From: Mariluticola halotolerans
GTDB lineage: Bacteria > Pseudomonadota > Alphaproteobacteria > Rhizobiales > Devosiaceae
Assembly (NCBI RefSeq): GCF_021611515.1
Contig: NZ_CP090960.1
Span: 868,001-932,000 of the forward strand
DNA length: 64,000 nucleotides
Reading direction: 5' to 3'
Numbering within the stretch: position 1 is the stretch's first letter; every line of letters begins with the position of its first letter. The notes below the pieces were generated by a model that ran no database searches, had not been told where the DNA came from, and was given only the letters and a program-made list of their open reading frames with translations. Both the position numbers and the translations under genes were made by a program. Positions 58,651-64,000 of the stretch are shown piece after piece.

Positions 58651-59055
58651 ATGTCCGTGACTGTGAAAACCGCTGTCGACCATCGCCCTGTTTGGCCCGC
58701 GCTTGTGCGCGGCATGGCTTGCAAATGCCCCAATTGCGGCGAAGGCAAACTGTTTCGCGCCTATCTCAAGGTCGAAGATCATTGTGCAAATTGTGGCGAG
58801 GAATTCAGCCATCACCGTGCCGACGACCTGCCGCCCTATATTGCGATTCTGATTGTTGGTCATATCCTGGTCGGCGTCATGCTCCACATGGAAATGACGT
58901 GGACGGTCAACCCCATGGTCTATATGGCGATATTGGTGCCTTTGGCGATTGTCATGCCGCTTGCCATGCTGCCATCCATCAAGGGCGCTGTGGTGGCGCT
59001 GCAATGGGCTGTGCGTATGCACGGATTTGATCCGGCCAACCGCAAAGCCGCCTAA
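58651..59055 (+). CDS. DUF983 family zinc-ribbon membrane protein
   Basis: 134-residue protein with two CxxC pairs (CKCPNCGEG and CANCGEEF) forming a probable zinc ribbon before two membrane helices (about residues 63-83 and 88-108). PALVRGMACKCPNCGEGKLF is the DUF983 signature. It starts three bases after the rnr stop. Function is unknown; the linkage to rnr is common in the order. Confidence 0.88.
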   Translation: MSVTVKTAVDHRPVWPALVRGMACKCPNCGEGKLFRAYLKVEDHCANCGEEFSHHRADDLPPYIAILIVGHILVGVMLHMEMTWTVNPMVYMAILVPLAIVMPLAMLPSIKGAVVALQWAVRMHGFDPANRKAA

Positions 59056-59077
59056 GCGACCGCCCCAATTGCATTGC

Positions 59078-59147
59078 TTGACTTTTGGGCGCAAATCACT
59101 AGTTTGCGCCCAACTCATTCGAAGCGCCGCGCGTTTGTCCGCGCGGC
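59078..59147 (+). promoter_or_regulatory. rpmG promoter with palindrome and leader hairpin
   Basis: TTGACT (59078-59083) and TAGTTT (59100-59105) are 16 bases apart. TGGGCGCAAA (59086-59095) and TTTGCGCCCA (59103-59112) form a perfect 10-bp inverted repeat across the spacer and -10 box. In the leader, GCCGCGCG (59126-59133) pairs with CGCGCGGC (59140-59147), 22 bases before the start. The palindrome could also be the terminator of the upstream operon, though no T run follows. Confidence 0.5.
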
Positions 59148-59168
59148 TTACTGTTTCAGGATTTGAAA

Positions 59169-59336
59169 ATGGCCAAGGCTAACACTGTCAAAATCAAGCT
59201 CGTATCCACCGCTGATACCGGCTTCTTCTACGTGACCAAGAAAAACTCACGTACCATGACTGAAAAGATGGCGATGAAGAAATACGACCCCGTCGTCCGC
59301 AAGCATGTTGAATTCAAGGAAGCCAAGATCAAATAG
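59169..59336 (+). CDS. rpmG: 50S ribosomal protein L33
   Basis: 55-residue ribosomal protein beginning [20 protein letters not shown] and ending in EFKEAKIK. It contains [21 protein letters not shown], the L33 core. There are no Cys residues, so this is the zinc-independent (C minus) form. It is followed by a strong intrinsic terminator. Confidence 0.96.
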   Translation: MAKANTVKIKLVSTADTGFFYVTKKNSRTMTEKMAMKKYDPVVRKHVEFKEAKIK

Positions 59337-59730
59337 ATCTAGGCTTTCGCTTCTCGGGATTGTCGTTTCAATCGCCCTTCCTGAGAGATGAGAATACAAA
59401 AAACCCCGCTTCTTCGGAAGCGGGGTTTTTTGCTGTGAGAGTGGCTGGTCCGGAACGGCATGTCGAAGAGGCCACTCTATCCGAAACCGGACCAGCCCCC
59501 TACGGACCCAGGAGTTGCGGCGGACCTGAGAAAAACCGTAGGGTTTGGCGTTAAAGCGCACGTGAAATTGTGTGCCGCTTTTGTTGAGCCGAACCTACTC
59601 GCACCAGTCCAGAACGCAAGTAATTCTGAGTTATGCCGGGGGCATTTTGGCATTAATGATAAAGCGTTAAGCTTACCGGCTAACGATATTTCTTCGGAAA
59701 CTTACGTAACCTGGTAGCGCTTCACGAGCT
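59337..59730. other. Convergent spacer rich in inverted repeats
   Basis: 394 bases between rpmG and the end of pleD. After the rpmG terminator come GGCTGGTCCGG (59443-59453) with CCGGACCAGCC (59487-59497), a competing AGAGTGGC (59438-59445) with GCCACTCT (59471-59478), and CCCTACGG (59498-59505) with CCGTAGGG (59536-59543). Bases 59544-59730 are more AT-rich and show nothing clear. No ORF with a domain was seen. Confidence 0.5.
59398..59431 (+). terminator. Strong intrinsic terminator of rpmG
   Basis: 15-bp stem AAAAAACCCCGCTTC (59398-59412), TTCG tetraloop, GAAGCGGGGTTTTTT (59417-59431). Its symmetric A and T runs make it usable from both directions, so it could also end pleD read-through. 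Confidence 0.92.
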
Positions 59731-61101
59731 TTAAGCCGCATCGAAAACTACTCTGTTGCGCCCCTGGCTTTTGGCGGCATAAAGCGCGATGTCGGCACGC
59801 TTAAGCATTGTCTCTGGCACATCGGCATGGCTCTCATTGAGGGCAACCCCCACGCTGACCGTGACCGGTAGAGGCTTTTTGGTTCCGGCCACAAACGGAA
59901 AATCAGCCACAGCCTGCCGCACCCGCTCAGCCACGTTTTGCGCCTGCGCGTAATCGGTGTCCGGCATCAGCACGACAAATTCCTCACCGCCGAAACGGCA
60001 AGCCAGATCGACGCCACGGATATTGCGTTGCAGGCGTGCTGCGAATTCACGCAGCACGGCATCACCGGCGTCATGCCCATGGGAATCATTGACCGCCTTG
60101 AAGTAATCGATGTCGAGCATCATCACCGCCATATCCCGCTCCTGCTCCTGTGCCTTTTCCAGCATGAGCGCGAGATGACGATCAAAATACCGGCGATTAT
60201 AAAGCCCTGTCAGTTCATCAACCACGGCCAGCTGCATGGTGGCGGTGACACTCTGGCGCAATTCCATTGCATAACGATGCCGCCGAATCTGGGTGCGGAC
60301 ACGCGCGGACAGTTCATTGCGCTCCACGGGGCGCATGATGAAATCATTGACACCCAGTTCAAGCCCGCGCACGAGCTGCGGCCGGTCGGTCTCTTCGGCA
60401 ACCAGAATAATCGGCAATTGGCGGCTCTTTTCACCGGTGCGCACCTGTGAGCAGACACGCAAAGGGTCAAAATCTCCCAGCGCCATGCTGACCAGTGCCA
60501 GGTCATAGGCCTTTTCAGCGACCTGCAACACCGCATCGGCGGGGTTGGTCAACACGTCGACCCGGTGGGTTTGCGCCAGGGCTTCCTGCAGGCGCTGTCC
60601 GTGACGAATATCATTGTCGATAATCAGGATATCGCCACCATCTGCGCTGATGGTATCCATCATGCGCATGGAATCCTCGATTGCGAGCTGTTGTCCGGTC
60701 ATGGCGCGGGAGCGCAACTCGTCGGTCAGAGCCTTGAGGCGAACGAGGCTTTTCACCCGCGCCATCAGCTGCACGTCATCCACCGGCTTGTTGAGAAAGT
60801 CGTCTGCGCCGCTTTCCAGTCCATGCACACGATCAGAAGGCTGATCCAGCGCCGTGACCATCACAACGGGGATATGATAGGTGCGCGGGTTCGCCTTGAG
60901 CCGGCGGCACACTTCAAACCCATCCATTTCGGGCATCATGACATCGAGCAAAACCAGATCGATGCCGCCCTCTTCGCAGATCGCAAGGGCCTCAGCCCCG
61001 GAAAAAGCGGTGACGATCTCAAAATATTCCGCTGCGAGGCGCGCCTCGAGCAGTTTTACATTGGTTGGAATATCGTCAACGATCAGCACACGGGCTGTCA
61101 T
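59731..61101 (-). CDS. pleD: Diguanylate cyclase response regulator PleD
   Basis: 456-residue cell-cycle regulator that makes c-di-GMP when phosphorylated. REC1 has phospho-acceptor Asp53 (LLDVMMPEMDG). REC2 is degenerate: its acceptor region LALVSMALGDFD lacks the Asp in place, as in the adaptor domain of Caulobacter PleD. The GGDEF domain has the active GGEEF (371-375) and an inhibitory-site RGVD (362-365), so product inhibition is expected. It lies 43 bases downstream of divK, in the classical divK-pleD operon. Confidence 0.95.
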   Translation of the reverse strand: MTARVLIVDDIPTNVKLLEARLAAEYFEIVTAFSGAEALAICEEGGIDLVLLDVMMPEMDGFEVCRRLKANPRTYHIPVVMVTALDQPSDRVHGLESGADDFLNKPVDDVQLMARVKSLVRLKALTDELRSRAMTGQQLAIEDSMRMMDTISADGGDILIIDNDIRHGQRLQEALAQTHRVDVLTNPADAVLQVAEKAYDLALVSMALGDFDPLRVCSQVRTGEKSRQLPIILVAEETDRPQLVRGLELGVNDFIMRPVERNELSARVRTQIRRHRYAMELRQSVTATMQLAVVDELTGLYNRRYFDRHLALMLEKAQEQERDMAVMMLDIDYFKAVNDSHGHDAGDAVLREFAARLQRNIRGVDLACRFGGEEFVVLMPDTDYAQAQNVAERVRQAVADFPFVAGTKKPLPVTVSVGVALNESHADVPETMLKRADIALYAAKSQGRNRVVFDAA

Positions 61102-61144
61102 TGGCTACCCCCTGAATACGCATTACAAAAAAACAGGCAGAACC

Positions 61145-61519
61145 TTAACTCGCCGGACCAATATAGCTTTCAATGGTTTCCAAAAAGTGAGGCACCGAAA
61201 TGGGCTTGGAAATATAGCCCTCACAACCGCCCTGCAGAATCCGCTCTTCATCACCTTTCATGGCGAAGGCCGTGACAGCAATGACCGGGATCGGTGCGAG
61301 TTCGTCATCTTCCTTGAGCCATTTGGTCACCACGAGGCCTGAAACCTCAGGCAACTGGATATCCATCAAAATCAGGTCAGGGTGATGCGCGCGGGCAAGC
61401 TCCAGTGCTTCCATGCCATTGCGGGTCTGGATGGTTGCATATCCTCTTGATTCCAGCAGATCATGAAAGAGCTTCATGTTCAGCTCATTATCTTCCACGA
61501 TCATTACCGTCTTAGCCAT
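61145..61519 (-). CDS. divK: Single-domain response regulator DivK
   Basis: 124-residue receiver domain with Asp53 in [13 protein letters not shown], acidic VEDNE at the N-terminus, the conserved Thr/Ala switch ([12 protein letters not shown]) and Lys in YISKPI. It shuttles phosphate with DivJ/PleC-type kinases and controls CckA-CtrA through DivL in relatives; none of those kinases is in this window. It is divergent from the DUF3572 gene. Confidence 0.94.
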   Translation of the reverse strand: MAKTVMIVEDNELNMKLFHDLLESRGYATIQTRNGMEALELARAHHPDLILMDIQLPEVSGLVVTKWLKEDDELAPIPVIAVTAFAMKGDEERILQGGCEGYISKPISVPHFLETIESYIGPAS

Positions 61520-61624
61520 GCGTCCTCGTCCTGCTGCGTATGTCGCAGCTTAAAAGTTTGGTTCTCTCATCTGTTGGCTATCATCAACTTATAGTATTAC
61601 GAAAGCTCAAATGAGGCCGATGCG

Positions 61625-61903
61625 ATGAACGATTTCCAGATTGAGTCCGGTGAAAGCGAAGCATTGGCGGAAGCTTGCCTTGCCTATCTCATCAGCGATC
61701 CGGAAGAACTGGGACGCTTCATGACCCATGCCGGACTGGATAGCGGCGCTTTGCGACAGGCGGTGGGCAGCAAAAGCTTCGCATTGGGCATGTTCGATTA
61801 TTTTGCCCAGAATGAGTCGGCTCTTCTCGCCATGTGTGCCAATTCCGGGATCAGTGCCGAGCGGTTCATGCGCGCCTGGCACCGTCTCAATCCCGATTAT
61901 TAG
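61625..61903 (+). CDS. DUF3572 family protein
   Basis: 92-residue helical protein typical of Hyphomicrobiales, located beside divK or dinB in many of them. Features are ESEALAEACLAYLISDPEELGRFM in the first half and SAERFMRAWHRLNPDY at the end. Function is unknown. It ends one base before the dinB start, so the two are likely coupled. Confidence 0.88.
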   Translation: MNDFQIESGESEALAEACLAYLISDPEELGRFMTHAGLDSGALRQAVGSKSFALGMFDYFAQNESALLAMCANSGISAERFMRAWHRLNPDY

Positions 61904-61904
61904 C

Positions 61905-63224
61905 ATGCCGACGCGCGGGCACCTTTGTCGCGATTGCGGAACGCACGGAGACCAGGTGCCGGCGCCAAAACGCTGCCACCAGTGCGGATCGCCGCGCGTG
62001 ATCAGCCATGATGAGCTTTTTGCACTAAGCATCGCGCATGTGGACTGTGACGCATTTTACGCGACAGTCGAGAAACGTGACCGGCCAGAACTTGCGGACA
62101 AACCACTGATAATTGGTGGCGGCACCCGCGGTGTCGTTTCCACCTGCTGCTATATCGCCCGGCAAAGCGGGGTCCGCTCGGCCATGCCCTCGGTCACGGC
62201 GAAACGCCTCTGCCCGGATGCGGTATTCATCAAACCCGACATGGCCAAATATGTTGCTGTCAGCCGGCAGATCAGAGCGTTGATGGACGAAATGACCCCT
62301 CTGGTTCAGCCCCTCTCAATCGACGAAGCTTTTCTCGACATGACCGGCACGGCCGCCCTGCACAAGGCATCGCCTGCGGAAATGCTGGCCCGGTTTGCAA
62401 AACGCGTTGAAACGGAGATCGGGGTCACCATCTCGGTTGGCCTCAGCCATAACAAGTTTCTGGCCAAGATCGCCTCTGATCTCGACAAGCCGCGTGGCTT
62501 TGCCATTATCGGGAAGGCCGAAACCCTGCCCTTTCTTGCCCCCAAACCGATCAGCATGATTTATGGCGTCGGCAAGGTTTTTACCGAAAAGCTGCGCCGG
62601 GACGGTTTTCTGACCATCGGGCAATTACAGCAACACCCGGCTGACGATCTGATTCGGCGCTATGGGGAAATCGGTGCCCGGCTGGGGCGACTGGCGCAGG
62701 GCGAGGACACCCGTCAGGTGCATTCCAATGACCCGATGAAGACGGTGAGCAGCGAAACCACATTTTTCACCGACATTGCCGATTTCGACAATTTGTCGAC
62801 AAAACTGCTGGCCTTGTGCGAACGGCTGTCCGAAAGGCTGAAAGCGAAGAACCTGGTTGGGGACACAGTGACGCTGAAGCTGAAGACCGCCGATTTTCGC
62901 TTGCGCACCCGCTCGCGGCACCTGATGATCCCGTCACAATTGGTGCATACTCTGTATGATAATGGCGTGCAGTTGCTGGCACGGGAAATAGACGGCACAG
63001 CATTTCGCCTGATCGGCATCGGCGTTTCCGGCCTGGAGGCGGCCACAGGCGACGATCCGGTCGATTTGCTGGAACCCGTTATTGCCCGCAAGTCGGCAGC
63101 AGAGCGCGCCATGGACCGGTTGCGCAGTAAATTCGGCCGGGACGCGGTAATCCGGGGCAAGCTTTATCGCGGCCCTGGTGATGATGTTCCGGACATAAAT
63201 GAAGAAAAAAAGGATTCGTCGTGA
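61905..63224 (+). CDS. dinB: DNA polymerase IV
   Basis: Y-family translesion polymerase of 439 residues. It carries an N-terminal extension with four Cys in two CxxC pairs (Cys8, Cys11, Cys24, Cys27), a likely zinc finger seen in many alphaproteobacterial DinB proteins. Catalytic residues are Asp47 (AHVDCDAFYA) and Asp140-Glu141 (SIDEAFLDM). The thumb/little-finger regions follow, with GVGKVFTEKLRRDG as the helix-hairpin-helix. ATG 61905 is preferred over an overlapping frame to 61728. No beta-clamp motif was obvious at the C-terminus. Confidence 0.94.
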   Translation: MPTRGHLCRDCGTHGDQVPAPKRCHQCGSPRVISHDELFALSIAHVDCDAFYATVEKRDRPELADKPLIIGGGTRGVVSTCCYIARQSGVRSAMPSVTAKRLCPDAVFIKPDMAKYVAVSRQIRALMDEMTPLVQPLSIDEAFLDMTGTAALHKASPAEMLARFAKRVETEIGVTISVGLSHNKFLAKIASDLDKPRGFAIIGKAETLPFLAPKPISMIYGVGKVFTEKLRRDGFLTIGQLQQHPADDLIRRYGEIGARLGRLAQGEDTRQVHSNDPMKTVSSETTFFTDIADFDNLSTKLLALCERLSERLKAKNLVGDTVTLKLKTADFRLRTRSRHLMIPSQLVHTLYDNGVQLLAREIDGTAFRLIGIGVSGLEAATGDDPVDLLEPVIARKSAAERAMDRLRSKFGRDAVIRGKLYRGPGDDVPDINEEKKDSS

Positions 63225-63676
63225 GCGCTGAAGCAAAACTCAAAGATCTTGGCCATGAACTCTCAAAGCCCGCCGCACCGGCCGCCAATTATGTGCCGGT
63301 GAACCGGATTGGGGACATGCTTTATGTCTCAGGACAGATTTCAGCTGACGCGAATGGTGTGATCAAGGGCACTCTGGGCAAAGATGTGGACGTTGCAGCT
63401 GGCCAGAAAGCGGCGTCGTATTGCGCAGTCACCATCCTCTCGCATATCGCCAATAGCGCGGGCGTGCCGCTCGATGAGATCAAGCGTGTGGTCAAGCTGA
63501 CGGTTCTCGTTGCTTCAACACCTGAGTTCAACGAACAGCACCTGGTGGCCAATGGCGCCTCGGATTTGCTGGTTGCGGTTTTGGGTGACAAGGGACGTCA
63601 TGCCCGCGCCGCCTTTGGTGTTGCCTCCCTGCCCTTCGGCGCAGCGGTGGAAATCGAGGCGATTGTCGAGGTCTGA
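63221..63676 (+). CDS. RidA/YjgF family protein
   Basis: 151-residue member of the RidA superfamily, whose members hydrolyse reactive enamine/imine intermediates. The family pattern is YVPVNRIGDMLYVSGQIS, then IKRVVKLTVLVAST, FNEQHLVANGASDLL, and RAAFGVASLPFGAAVEIEAIVEV. The conserved Arg before the final motif is present as HARAAFG. This longer form belongs to a RidA subgroup distinct from archetypal 128-residue RidA. GTG 63221 overlaps the dinB stop. Confidence 0.9.
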   Translation: MSAEAKLKDLGHELSKPAAPAANYVPVNRIGDMLYVSGQISADANGVIKGTLGKDVDVAAGQKAASYCAVTILSHIANSAGVPLDEIKRVVKLTVLVASTPEFNEQHLVANGASDLLVAVLGDKGRHARAAFGVASLPFGAAVEIEAIVEV

Positions 63677-63678
63677 AC

Positions 63679-64000
63679 GTGCCATCCGTAACAGATATTC
63701 TCAATGCACCCGTAGCCCATCGCGGGTTGCATGATCTGGCCAATGGTGTTGCGGAAAACAGCGCCACCGCTTTTCGTTTGGCGGTGGAGCATGGCTATCC
63801 CATTGAATGCGACCTGCAATTGTCGGCGGACGGCATCCCAATGGTGTTTCACGATGACGTTCTGGACCGTCTAACCGAGCTGAAAGGCCCTGTCAGTGCC
63901 CTGAGTGCGGCCGAACTGGGCCAGACGCCCCTGAAAAGCAGCGCTGCGGGCGATAGAATTCTGCGTCTTGATGAAATGCTGGAACTAGTCGATGGACGCG
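63679..64000 (+). CDS. Glycerophosphodiester phosphodiesterase, 3' truncated by the window edge
   Basis: N-terminal 107 residues of a GDPD-family TIM-barrel enzyme that cleaves glycerophosphodiesters to glycerol 3-phosphate. Catalytic and metal residues seen are His14 (AHRG), Glu43 and Asp45 (ECDLQLSADG) and His58 (FHDD). It starts with GTG two bases after the ridA stop, continuing the DUF3572-dinB-ridA transcription unit. The rest lies outside the window. Confidence 0.9.
   Translation, partial: MPSVTDILNAPVAHRGLHDLANGVAENSATAFRLAVEHGYPIECDLQLSADGIPMVFHDDVLDRLTELKGPVSALSAAELGQTPLKSSAAGDRILRLDEMLELVDGR

Overview
This 64 kb window is high-GC chromosomal DNA of an alphaproteobacterium, most likely of the order Hyphomicrobiales (Rhizobiales). 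The call rests on gene order: purMN divergent from perM-hdaA-ppk-ppx, divK-pleD beside rpmG, DUF3572-dinB, the gatC...gatA cluster, a nnrU/TPR/der block, and a pyrB paired with a metal-site-less dihydroorotase homologue. A Devosia-like genus is possible but cannot be settled from sequence alone. No tRNA, rRNA, CRISPR, transposase or phage gene was recognised. Almost everything is housekeeping with tight operons and many ATGA-type overlaps.

Layout. 1-5.2 kb: radA (5' truncated), cvpA, purF, a short-chain dehydrogenase and an L,D-transpeptidase. 5.2-11.2 kb: an inverted pair of dispersed palindromic repeats, then recQ, der, a TPR membrane protein, NnrU and a polysaccharide-deacetylase-like protein. 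11.2-20.1 kb: an RND efflux pump with adaptor and GbsR/MarR regulator, then a signalling group. That group is a hybrid histidine kinase, a periplasmic Cys-less molybdopterin-domain-like protein, and a divergent LuxR-type response regulator with a striking palindrome in its promoter. 20.3-28.6 kb: aldo/keto reductase, SlyD-like FKBP, GT2 glycosyltransferase, AMP nucleosidase with a long structured leader, malic enzyme and a CSS-EAL phosphodiesterase. 28.8-39.3 kb: aspS, rnd, ppx, ppk, hdaA, perM, purM and purN, which cover translation, RNA processing, polyphosphate, replication control and purines.

40.3-41.7 kb is a 1.5 kb gene-free island. It contains at least four families of palindromic repeats and a 169-bp direct duplication (about 95% identical by hand count). 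The copies flank about 680 bp of unrelated DNA that includes a multi-helix RNA candidate followed by a 17-bp stem with a competing alternative hairpin. This is the most unusual part of the window.

41.7-49 kb: glutathione S-transferase, gatB, acetyltransferase and chorismate mutase, a YjhX-family putative toxin, gatA/gatC with an acetyltransferase between them, and a degenerate metallo-beta-lactamase-like protein. 49-59.3 kb: ruvX, pyrB, pseudo-dihydroorotase, plsY, dprA, topA, rnr, DUF983 and rpmG. 59.3-64 kb: a hairpin-rich convergent spacer, the cell-cycle pair divK-pleD, then DUF3572, dinB, ridA and a 3' truncated glycerophosphodiester phosphodiesterase.

Functionally the window covers de novo purine steps (PurF, PurM, PurN) with AMP turnover (Amn), pyrimidine synthesis (PyrB), transamidation-dependent tRNA charging (GatCAB with AspS), and DNA repair and recombination (RadA, RecQ, RuvX, DprA, TopA, DinB). 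Second-messenger control comes from PleD making c-di-GMP and the EAL protein degrading it. All repeats, helices and identities were found by eye; no search or folding program was run.
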